Origin: Lepturacanthus savala
Lineage: Eukaryota; Chordata; Actinopteri; Scombriformes; Trichiuridae
Direction: 5' to 3'
Assembly: GCA_030544235.1 (NCBI GenBank)
Contig: CM060463.1
Span: 23,182,190 to 23,246,189, forward strand
Length of the DNA stretch: 64,000 nucleotides
Made by a program: the position numbers and the translations under genes. Shown piece after piece: positions 46,699 through 57,693 of the stretch (positions are counted from its first letter, which is position 1; each line of letters starts with the position of its first letter). The notes beneath the pieces were generated by a model. It saw only the letters and a list, made by a program, of their open reading frames with translations, had not been told where the DNA came from and ran no database searches.

Positions 46699-49600
46699 AT
46701 GTCTAAATGTGAGCTGATCGAGCTGAAGGACCTCAGCGTGAATGATCCCATCGAGCTGGCTGCTCCCGCGGCCCGCCCCGCTCCGCCGCCTCCCGTGAAG
46801 CCGGGCCAGGCCGGCCACTTCCATGTGGTCCGTCTGGTTGGAGACAGCGTCAGCATCGAGGCCGGAGAGATGGGTGTGGGCCATCACTTCCAGCCCTACA
46901 GTTACACCCATCTCACCTGGTGTGACCTGTGTGGAGAATTCATCTGGGGTCTTTATAAGCAGAGTTTACGCTGCGTCAGTGAGTAGCTCCACACATGGAC
47001 ATGTGGGACTAGTTTTAAAAGATGAGCTCTACATTTGAACAAATGAAAAGACCAAAATCGACAATGGATTGACAGTCCTAACAGTCACTCACTAAGTCAT
47101 TTTCTCCTTCTTGGTGATTTTATTCTTTTTTTAATGTATAATAATAATAAGTACACTATCTATCTATTTATCTATCTATCCATCCATCCATCCATCACAG
47201 TTTTTGCCTGTGTAGTCAAAGCCTGATAAAACTGATGAAATGCTACAGTGCTCCATTGCTTTCCAAAAAACATTGTGTAAAAAGCACATCTGTGAGCCAC
47301 ACCGTTGCACTGGGTGACATGTTCCCTCATTACAAGAAACTTGTCATTTATTTTGAGCTGACCACAACTGCTCAACCATAAATTTTCACTAGAGCAGCAG
47401 ATCCCAACCTTTTCCAAGTCATGGCCCACTTGAAAATCTCAAAAATGTCCACGGCCCACATCCTACCGCATAAACAATACGGAGGCCAAATAATGCATTC
47501 TTAAAGCAGTTTTTATTTTAAAGAGGTAGTAAAACCCAGTTAACTCCACCCACTTTATAATGTTGATAAAAAAAGTTAAAGTTAAAAAAAAGTTGGAGGT
47601 GAGAGTAGGTAGGGGAGGGGATTACACTTTCACGCAATTATCTGTACTTTTTACTCCTTATATATATATATTTTTTAAATATCCTCGTTACTTATTTACG
47701 TTATTTTATTGTGGCTGTTTTTTACAACAACTGTCAAACCAACAAAAAAAAAATCTTCCAGAAATTGCATTATTTGACCTGTTCTATGCCCTAAATTATA
47801 ACCAGTCCAGCTATTTTTCACTGTTAAAATACCTTTAAAAATACAATACAATACATAATACACATGCCAAAAAGTGATGACAGCACATATACTGTAAGTT
47901 AAAGTATGTCTAAAATCACATTTGAGGGTTTTATTTAATGGATTTTTTCAATATTCTATTAATATATTATGTCAGTATTCTATATATAGTTTTAAAGGGA
48001 CAATACAACATAAACTGCCATATCTTGCCAAAGTGATCACATCTCATAGATTTTGACTAACAGGCAACTATTTTTATTTTTATACTGTAAGTAGTTTTGA
48101 AAACCAGTACTTTTACTTGACCGGGACACCTTTACTTGAGTAAAAATCATGGGTTGATACTTCAACTTCTATAGAAGTATTTAATTTATTTAAATATTAG
48201 TATCTATACTTCTTCCTGAGTAATAAATGTGAAGACTTTTGACACTTCTGCCAGTAGGTCTGCACTATAAAAAAATGTTGGTGGCCAACTTGCAATATCT
48301 GAATGTCCCACCAGGGGGGCCCAACCTAGAGGTTGAGCACCACAGCATTAGAGCACCAAATCTGTGGCTGGAAATAATTCCCCAAAAAATAGAAAAATTA
48401 CTCCTGTTTTTCAAATTAAACTATATTTTTTTGAAACACAACCCATTTTAAAATCACTTTGAGTGCTGACTCCTAAATTATTGAGTTGTTGGCTTTGGTC
48501 TTTTCATGGGACTCAGAACAATAAGAAAGATAAATCAACCTTATCCTTTGAGATTTGGTGTGTAAATGACAAGCATGTTTTTTTTTACTGTAGCCAATGA
48601 CTGAAAAAGCAAATACAGGCAACCAGAACCTAAATCCATATCACATGAGACAGGATGACATACAATGTATGAAGCTGCCTTGAATCATCATGTTCCTACA
48701 TATGGGACTAACATTTTAGGGAAAAAAAGTGATCGCATATCCTGGTTTTGTAAATAAATCTGGTATGACTGAAATCAGTCCTGTGACCCCATAGTAAGAA
48801 ACCCATGTACATGAGTTGCGATAAAGTCGTCGCTTTCCAGATTCCAGTTTCGCTAGAACGCAGGATGCTCATGTTATTTTTTCCATTAATGAGAAACTTT
48901 ATCGCAGGGTTTGTCCCCGTCTGTAGGAAGGTCTGGCAAGCTTCACGTCTCACTGTATGTTGGTACACCGAGGGCATGGGAATATCCATGTTCTCTGTAT
49001 CATTTTACTCCAGACATTTCAGCGGTATGTCAAGTCAACAAAGAAATTCACTGCTGTTCAGAAACAAACAGGGACACACTGGTGAATAAAATCAACAACA
49101 GAGAGCTCAATAAAACCAGCGTTGACCCTGAGCCAAAGTGTTTCTGAGAATGCAGAATTTTCACCCTCTAATAATCTCCCTCTCTTTGTCCCTCAGACTG
49201 CAGTTATACGTGTCACTACCGCTGCCGGCCATTCATCCAGCTGGACTGCAGCACAGATGGAGGGTTGTTAGCAGAGCTGGCAGATCTCTCTGTCGACCCC
49301 ATTGAGACAGACACAAATGTAGTAAGGATCAAAGTCACAATCAAGTAAAAGTTACATCAGTCCATAGTGTACTTCAGAAGAAAGCCTTGCTGTCTTCCTG
49401 TTTCATTTATTTATTTTTCTTTTTTTAAATGACCTCCTCCATACCTCCATTTGTGTTATGTAGATTAAAGCAGATGGAGGCCACCAGATTATGCTCTTCT
49501 GTCCACTGAGTGTCAGTCTGCCATATGTCCTCAAAGACACGACTTTTATTACCTCTTTATTGTCACGGTGTCTCTCCAGCAAAGTCATTTAGGACAGAGC

Positions 49601-51681
49601 TGAGAGGAGGGGCTTACTTACTTAACAACCGTACAATTAAACAGCTGCCCTTGTTTCAGAAATACAATTAAATTCTGAAACTAATCAGGATCCCTGAACC
49701 ACTGAAGAAATCAAACCAAGGACAAAGACAAATGGTTTAATTCACTATTCTTCAACACTAGAAAATGAGAAGCTGATAAGATAGATTGGTCTGCCAAAAT
49801 AACAATGTCATTTGTCTCTCAGCTAAATTCTATTTCCTTTATTGAAATCATTAAAAAAATAGTGACTAGATAGACTAAAATAAATGATTCTACACATATT
49901 TCAATAAGATCTCAGTTAAACAAAAGCAAAATTGTCCTGCAAATGAGTCTGTGAGGAACATGTTTGCACTTTGTACCCAAACACATGAACAATAACACAA
50001 GTAGAGAGTTATTCTGCATATTTATATATGTTTATATGGACGTAGAGCTGATCACAGTGGGAGTGGGCTGTTCCTGCAGACATCTTTGTGTGCTTTTTTA
50101 TTGTCTGGGAGGAGCAAATGGAAATGCTGAGGTCAAAAGAGCTGTTAGTGGAGATCTCTCCAGAAGGAAGAGAGAAGGCAAAGCTTTTCCTGACATACAA
50201 CTCTAGAGATGATAGTGGCAGTGACGCTGGATCTAAGGGGGTTAAAAAAATTTAAAGCTAAAGTCACCGCTCACCTGAACCTTGGAGATGACTTGGGGAA
50301 GCACAGAAAGCAGTAGATTGTCCAGTCAGGACGACAGCGACTCAGAGCCGGAGTTGTATTTTACTGCTTATACATCCTTCTTCCACAAGGTCAAAAGGTC
50401 AACGGTGAGGTTATGATATAATTTATCAGTTCTCGTTAAAAAGCTTTTTTTTTGATAACTTTGGTAATCATTTGGAAAAAACTAATGTATAACTATAATA
50501 ACTACTCCTATTTCTGTTCTGTCACTTTTTATCCTTAAATCTCATTTGTGCAGAAGGCCTTTCTGATGACATGATGTGAACTGTACCTTCTCTTTTCTTT
50601 GCAGGATGAACAGATCGATTTGACTAAACAGGAGTTGAGTGTTGGTGAGATTCAACAGAAGGTTAAGGAGTATAATGCTCAGATCATCAGCAGTCTCTAC
50701 ATGGTCGTCGTAAGTGATGTATTTATTTTCTGAACAGTCACAGTCACTCGTGCAAAAGTAGACCAATGTATGTTGTATGTGAACCTATTTCACTCCTGTT
50801 TTAATGATATAAATCTGTCTATTTTACAGAATAAAGACGGGTCCTACACTGGTTTCATCAAGGTTCACTTTCAGTTAGTTCGTCCCATCTCCCTCCCCCC
50901 TGCTCGGGGCCCAGAGGAAGATCAGGGGGGCGCGCTGATGAAGCGACGCACATCTTTCTACCTCCCAAAAGACACTGCAAAGCACCTGCACATAAGCTCC
51001 CAAACACGGGTACGTGAAGTTATCGCGGCATTGCTCAACAAATTCACCCTGGTGGACAACCCAGCCAAGTTTGCCCTGTTTGAACGCACTGAGAGACAAA
51101 ATGAAGGTAGGATTTCTCAATATTGTGTGGCTACTAAGAAACCAATACCTCCAAGTATTATATCCTGAAATACTGATGTTTTTTTTCTTGTTTTTTACTT
51201 ATGTAGTGTACATGCGTAAACTGTCTGACGATGAGTGCCCCCTCTACCTACGCTTGTGTGCTGGTCCAAGTGAAAAAGTCCTGGGTCTGGTCTTGAAAGA
51301 GAACGAGACGGGGGAGGTGAATGTAAGTTTACTTGTGACGTCAAAATGTATCAAAAAATGTTTTACATGACTAAAACTCTGCTGTCTTTCAGAGTTTTTT
51401 TCAGGTTTAGATTGAGTGAATATACAGATGCCATGAAACGAGGTAACCTAAGACATTCATTATATTCATGAAGTGATAGCTTGTCAGGAAGGGGGATGTT
51501 AATCTGTCTTTGTTCTTTTGACTGCTGTTACCTTGTTGAAATTCAACTGGCACTTAAAAATGGATCAAGACCTTGGTTCTGTGTGGAGTTTGCATGTTCC
51601 CCCTATGTCTGCATGGGTTTTCTCCAGGTTCTCTGGCTTCCTTCCACACTCTTGGGTTAATTGGAGACTCTAAAGTGCACA

Positions 51682-51756
<75 letters not shown>

Positions 51757-52885
51757 CGCTATCATGGGGCACACACACCCCCCTGTCTGGGGAGTATCCC
51801 TGCCTCTCACCCGTATGCCAGCATTGAGGAATAAGCAGGTATAGAATATGACTGACTGAGTTAAACATGGAACACATGTATTGTTGTTACTTATAAATTA
51901 ATATTAGTACGTATAATAATATAATAAATGATTTCCTGTTTTGAAATTCAGCTGCACTTTTACAGCCTGAGATTTGTTTGTTAGCCCTGATAAGAAATCT
52001 GCCTTTAAAGCTTATTGTTAATAGTCTTGATGGTTTTATTGGAAAACTGTAGTTCACAGAAAGAAAATCATTTTTTTCTATTAAATAGTATTTTAATTTA
52101 AATATACATTATTATTGTTCATTTAACATTAATTTTGTGATTTTATATTCATTATTAAAAATAAAAAATCAATATTAATGACAGAAAATTGTTTGATTAA
52201 GGTAAGGTGGCTACAGTAGCATGAGGATCTATCTAAAATTGTGTTTTACTGCAGAAAGCGTAGTAAAACATGATGTTTACACAACATAATTAGTGTTGTA
52301 CCTGAGGATTTCTCATTTAATTCAATTTGTCAATTAAATTTTATTTGTATAGCCCCAAATCAAAAAATCACAGATTCGCCCCAATGGGCTTTACAGTTTG
52401 TACAACTCATCATCATCAGTCATCTTCTATACCTGCTTATTCCTCTGCCTATTCCCAGGGGTCTGCTGGAGCCAATCCCAGTACATCACAGGCGAGAGGC
52501 AGGGATACACCCCAGATGGTCACCAGCCTATCGGGGGTGCAATATCTGCATAAAACTCAATTGTGCCCCTGAATCAGGGGTTTGGGATTTGAATAGGTTA
52601 AAGATAATAATGTTTTTTATTGATTGACAGCCCTTACATTTTCATTTGAGAATGATATCATATGATAAACTTACCAGTATCTACTAAAAAACATTATAAG
52701 TATTGTGTTTTTAATTCAATTGCTTTCCTCCACAGTGGGATGCATTTAGCTTTCCTGAGCTGCGCAACTTTCTGCAAATCCTGCAACGTGAAGAGGAAGA
52801 ACATGTGCGTCAGATAGTGAAGCGATACACTCTGGCTAGAGACATGATGAAGCGGGCCATGTCAAAGATTACTACTCCTGGTTGA
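46699..52885 (+). CDS. rassf1: Ras association domain-containing protein 1, A-type isoform (6 coding exons)
   Basis: Microtubule-associated scaffold that links Ras-like signals to the Hippo kinases MST1/2 through its SARAH helix. Coding exons 46699-46978, 49197-49321, 50605-50709, 50830-51106, 51207-51322, 52736-52885 join in phase to 350 residues (human A form 340). It starts MSKCELIELKDLS, then a Pro/Ala linker. The zinc-binding C1 domain spans about 62-111 with HHFQPY, CDLC (75, 78), C92, C95, H100, C103 and C111. The Ras-association domain lies about 175-290 (NKDGSYTGFIKV, RRTSFYLPKDTAKHLH). The SARAH helix is at the C-terminus (FLQILQREEEEHVRQIVKRY). The human ATM-site SQ in the linker is absent here (LSVGEI). 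A TGA-bounded start and the splice pattern support the chosen ATG. A second promoter makes a shorter form. Confidence 0.95.
47160..47197 (+). repeat. (CTAT)n/(CATC)n tetranucleotide tract
   Basis: Short run of TCTA then CATC units in the first coding intron of rassf1. Confidence 0.8.
47395..48345. mobile_element. hAT-like element, 951 bp, with 8-bp target duplication
   Basis: Left end CAGCAGATCCCAACCTTTT and right end GGTTGAGCACCACAG are imperfect inverted repeats of the CAGTGGTTCCCAACC type. Flanks CACTAGAG (47387-47394) and CATTAGAG (48346-48353) match at 7 of 8 bases, as expected for hAT. No transposase is visible. Near 48120-48240 are words resembling a second fish repeat, so it may be a nested insertion. 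It lies in the first coding intron of rassf1. Confidence 0.75.
50288..50404 (+). CDS. rassf1: rassf1 alternative first exon, C-type isoform
   Basis: A 39-codon exon starting MTWGSTESSRLSSQDDSDSE and ending in a donor (AACG|GTGAGG), phase 0. It splices directly to the shared exon at 50605. It matches the human RASSF1C first exon (MTWSSTTSSGYCSQEDSDSE, ...YFTA.TS) in sequence, position and phase. An in-frame TGA 10 bases upstream (50276-50278) fixes this ATG as the first possible start. The product would be 254 residues: unique N-terminus, Ras-association domain and SARAH helix, but no C1 domain. It needs its own promoter in the preceding intron, as in mammals. Confidence 0.88.
51555..51852 (-). 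repeat. Teleost interspersed repeat, copy C, split by (GT)n
   Basis: Reverse orientation copy of the family at 42150-42474: CTGTGTGGAGTTTGCATGTT, TTGGAGACTCTAAAGTG and GAATAAGCAGGTATAGAAT. A (GT)n run occupies 51686-51755, inside the family's CA-rich core. Lies in the last rassf1 intron. Confidence 0.75.
51686..51755 (+). repeat. (GT)n microsatellite
   Basis: About 35 GT units, expanded within copy C of the interspersed repeat. Confidence 0.95.
52315..52551 (+). repeat. Two adjoining teleost repeat fragments
   Basis: 52315-52408 has TTTTATTTGTATAGCCCCAA and GGGCTTTACAGTTTGTAC, a common fish repeat fragment. 52411-52551 is a truncated copy D of the family at 42150-42474 (TCTATACCTGCTTATTCC, CACCCCAGA-type words). 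Confidence 0.6.
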
Positions 52886-53830
52886 TTTTAATTAAAACAA
52901 GAGACATTATCTGATCCTCATATTTGATCATAAAGAAGAACCTTCTTCACCGACCTTCAGAAGGTTTATAGCTGTGTAAAAGGGAAGGAGAAAGCTCAGA
53001 AAGGTTAAGTCCCCCTCCACACAAAGATATGATCTCCTTTATGTTTTTACAGTTGGACGATCGAGCTTCACTGTGCAGAATGATGTGTGTGCAGAGTTTG
53101 ACACTAGAGGGTTGTTTTTGTGTTTGCCTGCTGAAAGTGGAAAGTTTCTCTCAGCTCAATGAAAATCTGATTTTAAGCGTTTAATATGTGACATCATAAA
53201 TAGTTTGAAGGCTAATCCACATCCAATATTCAACTTACAAAACTATGATGAGGAAACATGAAGCCTCTAGTGCAAAAAACATGAGAATTGACTTTTCAGC
53301 ATAGGAGACATTTTGTGTTAAACAGTTAAACTTCTGAGATGAAATATATGGTATAGATTCTGGAATTTTTATTGAGGAAGAATGAGGAGATGTAATTCTA
53401 GTTTATTTTAACAAGATAATTGAACTTTTTTGTGAGAAAAAACATATCAGACACAAAATATTTTTTAAAGTAGAGTATTTTATATACATATGTGTGGAGA
53501 GGGTGAAAAAGAAGAATCAATGCTGGTGTTATATTTAATGTGAACTACACAAAAGCCTTGGCTATATTTGTGTGATGAGTGTCAGAGTTGTGAATTGAAT
53601 GGGTAAAATTAATTGTAGATTATTTTGAATTTAATTGGATGGAGTTATTTTAAAAAGAAATATGCTGCTTTGATTAGATTATTTATATTGGGTTTAAAAA
53701 CCAGTTCTGGTCATTTATCATGTGAATTTTTGTTTAGTTTTTAAAATTTGTCACAATCAATTTTGGGTAAAAATGTGAAAATATTGTGTTTATATAGTCT
53801 AATTATCTAATAAACCAATGATTTAAGCAG
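52886..53830 (+). other. rassf1: rassf1 3' untranslated region (inferred)
   Basis: Begins after the stop at 52883-52885. A canonical AATAAA at 53809-53814 gives a likely end near 53830. No coding sequence. Confidence 0.5.
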
Positions 53831-54159
53831 GTCATTTGATGTCATTGTTAAGGTGATTGATACTAGATTGATAGATTGATTGATTCTAAAACTGTATATA
53901 AATAGAAACTAGCTCTGCCTTCAGCAGCTACAACAGTAACATGCTGCGCAGACACTGATGCTTCAGTTTTAATAATCTAATGGAGTCATATGGCAAAGGG
54001 TTGAAATAAGTACTTTAATACTGTAAGTACATTGTGCTGCTATCACTTTTATTTACCACCATGAGCTGAAAAATTAATAGAAAATATAGTTAGGACATTG
54101 ACAAGGTTAGAAATAATGATTTGTATTTGAAAAAATATTTTTTTCCTCCAAACTTTGCT

Positions 54160-54365
54160 TTCCTGAAAGGAAGGTCAGTTTTCTAGCTTCTCTAACCAGC
54201 TAAACTGTTTTCAGCTGTGCTAACACGATTGCACAAGGGTTTTCTACAATCTGACACATTGTACCATTAGAACACTGGAGTGATAGTTGCTGGAAATGGG
54301 CCTCTATACACCTATATAGATATTGCACTAAAAAACAAACATTTGCAGCAAACATTTGCAGCAAA
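54160..54365 (-). mobile_element. Fragment of the Tc1/mariner-like miniature element
   Basis: Reverse-orientation match to the interior of 27144-27591: CTCTAACCAGCTAAACTGTT, AGTTGCTGGAAATGGGCCTC and TATACACCTATATAGATAT. The terminal repeats are lost. Lies between rassf1 and tusc2. Confidence 0.7.
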
Positions 54366-54524
54366 AAAGAAAATAGTTGTAGTGTATGTAGGTTTCCTTA
54401 AAATGGATTTTTTTTTATGAAGGGCTTGTGATAGAGTATTTTATATTGCTGTATTAGTATGTTTACTTCAGTAAAGTGAATATTGACACTAACAAACTGT
54501 TCACAAGCTGCTTTGCTAACGGTT

Positions 54525-54782
54525 GCCCCTCCACGTGGCCGCCTGGCGGCGCCATCTTCAATCCACCGTCACAGAACCACACGGAGAGGAAGAAACGCGT
54601 GTAGCATTCTGGTAGCATTACTTAGCATAAACAGCTAGCTGTGTGTGTATGTGTGCGTGCGCACAGTGTGTGGCGTGTGTGTGTGTTGTGAGGTCTTCGC
54701 TTGCAACGTTACAGATTTAGCAAACCAAAAAATATCACCAAAAGCTATTTAAATACCTGCAACAGACCCAAATCAATTTCCG
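54525..54782 (+). promoter_or_regulatory. tusc2: Probable tusc2 promoter and leader exon
   Basis: E-box CACGTG at 54532-54537 and GCCATCTT at 54551-54558, whose complement AAGATGGC is the YY1 core often found at TATA-less starts. A possible donor TTCCG|GTATGT lies near 54782. The first coding exon opens at an acceptor near 55480 and carries more 5' UTR. Confidence 0.4.
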
Positions 54783-55589
54783 GTATGTTTTCACTTGAGC
54801 TGAACACAGTTCAGTCACTTATCAAACCAGCTATAGATAGCCTTTCACAACCTTATTTTGTAAACCACATTTTGACATGAGCTAATGGTAGCAAGAACGC
54901 TTTCCAGTTATCTATTGTTAATGTAGGGAACACGAAGTGACATGGACGATGCTGTGAATAATTCCTGATGTTACAACCGGTTTTTCGACGGGCTTTGTCG
55001 TTAGCTTCGTTAGCTGCTCCTGTCCGGTTAACCTTAGTGCCGTCACCGAGACTCCGCCGTGATAACGGTGGCTAACATCATACGGGGGTTATCTAATTAA
55101 AATATCGATTAAAATGGGTTTTAGAGAAACGTTGCGTCTTAATAATGTCGTTTTGTATTGTCTGGTTTCGGTGTCGTGTCATGTCACGTTAAGTTAACCT
55201 TAGCTTAACTGGCCTTCATATTGGGCATAAGACATAACGTTATACAGAATATAAGGTTTATTATCCTAACAAACTTAAATATTATAAATGTAAGGTGTCG
55301 AAGTATAGTACCGGCTAACTGTTCACTTATATATAATATATATGGGGTAGATATAGTTCCTGTCTGGTTGTTGAATTCTGGATCAGCAATAAATTTCTAA
55401 CTACCTAACTTGGGGTCAACTAGTTTGCTTGTGTTATAATATAATTAATTAAATGACTAAACTCCTTCTTTCAATGTGTTAGTTTTCCAAGGTGTCATAT
55501 CCCAACATCCTCAAATTCACCTGGTGCAGCTCCACTGTAGCACTACTGGCAGTCCTGTGACCCAAGAAAATAATGTGCTGCAGCTGAAG

Positions 55590-57693
55590 ATGGGTGGTAG
55601 CGGCTCCAAATCCAAAGGATTTTGGCCTTTTTCTGGCTCAGGTAGTGTGGACGATCCAACCAAAGATGGAAGCGAGCAGCCACTGGCAAGAGTCCGAAGT
55701 TTCCCAAGTGCAACACCTTTTGTGTTTATTAGACGAAGGTAAATAGTGCGTGTGTCACAATGTCAATGTGTGTCACACATTTTGTTTGTTTCTTGTTGTT
55801 TTAAGCAGCAGATACAACATAACATACATGCACTCCATGTTCCAAACATCCTGATTCAAACCTCAACTAAAACTGATTGATGATTTGCCTAAACATTTTG
55901 ACAGAGAATCTTGTCTGATTTTGTTTTATCTGCTATCAAAAGTACTAATTTGAGAAACAATCACTGATATCAAAGCCTAGCCATCATGAGGTTTACCTTT
56001 GTTTGCACCAAAAACATTCCCACAGTTACATGTTCACATTTATCTGTGCTGTTGACACTGATGAAGCCATAAATTCATGTTTTCACAACACTCCTGACCC
56101 ATTCACTGACTTCACATTATATTAACCAATATTTCTCAGTTCGGATGATACACGTTCATTTAAACAATTTCCAGGGTAATGTTTCATCTACATTTTCCAT
56201 TGTCCTTTTTTGTGGGTTTAGCACTACAAACCTGAGTGAGTTACTTACTTACACCAATGGCTGGACAGCCCAGTGTTGAAGGTTCTCCGGGGGCCATTTG
56301 TCTTTCAAAATGATTTTAGCATGAACCGTTTTTTAGTCCGCCATCAGAGCGTGTTTACCGTTTATAGCGATTTCATCATGTCCACAGGCAGTCGTCCTCT
56401 GTGAGGCTGAGTACAGCTTATTCTCTAAGAGACATTGGGCACAGCACTCAAATAAGGGTTGAAAAACATGTTGCTGTAGGACTGTTAATATCATTATGTT
56501 AACTACTATTTTTTCAGTTGAGAAAGTATCCATTTAGATTCCCTATATGTGACCAATTTATCCAAATAATGTGAATTTGAGGAGCATCATTGTAATTTAC
56601 TGTAAGTTTCCACACATTAAATGTGTCCAGTGTCTCCTCATAATAAAGCATGTCTGTGTTCATTGTAAATAAAACTAAAAGCTCTCGAGCATATTTTTTA
56701 TAGTCGTTTTTATTCAATTACATTTTTTTTCATACACATGCATGATTTCACATACACATGTACATATGAAAATACAAATGAATATGTACTGAGTGTGTGT
56801 GAGTCAAGTCTCTCAAATAAGTGACCTCAAGCTTTTGGGAGCAAGATCTAACTGATAAAAACAAACTATACTCCTCTGCTTCTGTTGTTGATCTGCATTG
56901 ATCTTAAATTCTTTCTTACACCACCGTTGTTCTGAGTTGTTATGTGCATACTTGTGGCTGAGCTGTAAGCTTACTGTACTCTCCTGATCTTTTTAAAAAC
57001 ATCACATTTTACCTATAAGAAGACAGCTGACTAGTGATTTGATTTCTGATATCATTTGAGGTAACTACACATTGTAATACACAAAATTCCCAGGAGATTG
57101 ACGAGGGCAGAGGCATAAACACACTAAGCAGCTGGTTATGAAATGTTAGGGGGAGATATTCTAAAAAAAAACAAACCTTTTTTTAATTGTGGTTGTCCAT
57201 TGTTTTTTACTCCCTTCCTCATTGGCTAACTTCTTTTTTGTGTAAAAAAATAAATTCTGTGATATAAGTTAATGATAAAATTATTCAAGTCACAATTGGA
57301 ATTATTTGAACTTTTAATATCTACAATATTTACAAATGTCGGCATAGATAGGGCACATTTCTAACACATTATGTAGGTACAAATAATACATTTTGTCCCT
57401 CTGCTGCAGCTCTATGTACTTTGACGAAGATGGCGACTTGGCCCACGAGTTCTATGAAGAAGCAATTGTGACAAAAAATGGACGTAAAAAAGCTAAGCTG
57501 AAGAGGATTCAAAAGAACTTAACACCTCAGGTGAGGAAATCGTGTTTCTGAACTAGGACTTTGCTGACCAACGGCAATCCTGTGTATTGTCAGTTGAATA
57601 ATTTCATGTCTTTTGTGTTGTTTTCAGGGAATTATAAAGCTGGACCACCCTTGCATCCACGTAGATTTCCCAGTTGTCCTCTGTGAAGCCTGA
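55590..57693 (+). CDS. tusc2: Tumor suppressor 2, mitochondrial calcium regulator (FUS1; 3 exons)
   Basis: Small N-myristoylated protein. In mammals it is mitochondrial and affects calcium handling and growth control. Exons 55590-55738, 57410-57530 and 57628-57693 join in phase to 111 residues (human 110). It starts MGGSGSKSKGFWPF: Gly2 followed by Ser at positions 4 and 6 is a good myristoylation signal. The Gly/Ser-rich middle is variable. The core (MYFDEDGDLAHEFYEE, IVTKNGRKKAKLKRI, LDHPCIHVDFPVVL) is almost identical to human. The ATG is chosen by similarity and by the myristoylation motif; the frame stays open upstream but is not conserved. Same strand as rassf1 and hyal2, in the human gene order. 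Confidence 0.95.

Noticed and set aside
51554..51877. Thr-His repeat frame
   Set aside because: It is the translation of a GT microsatellite and an interspersed repeat.
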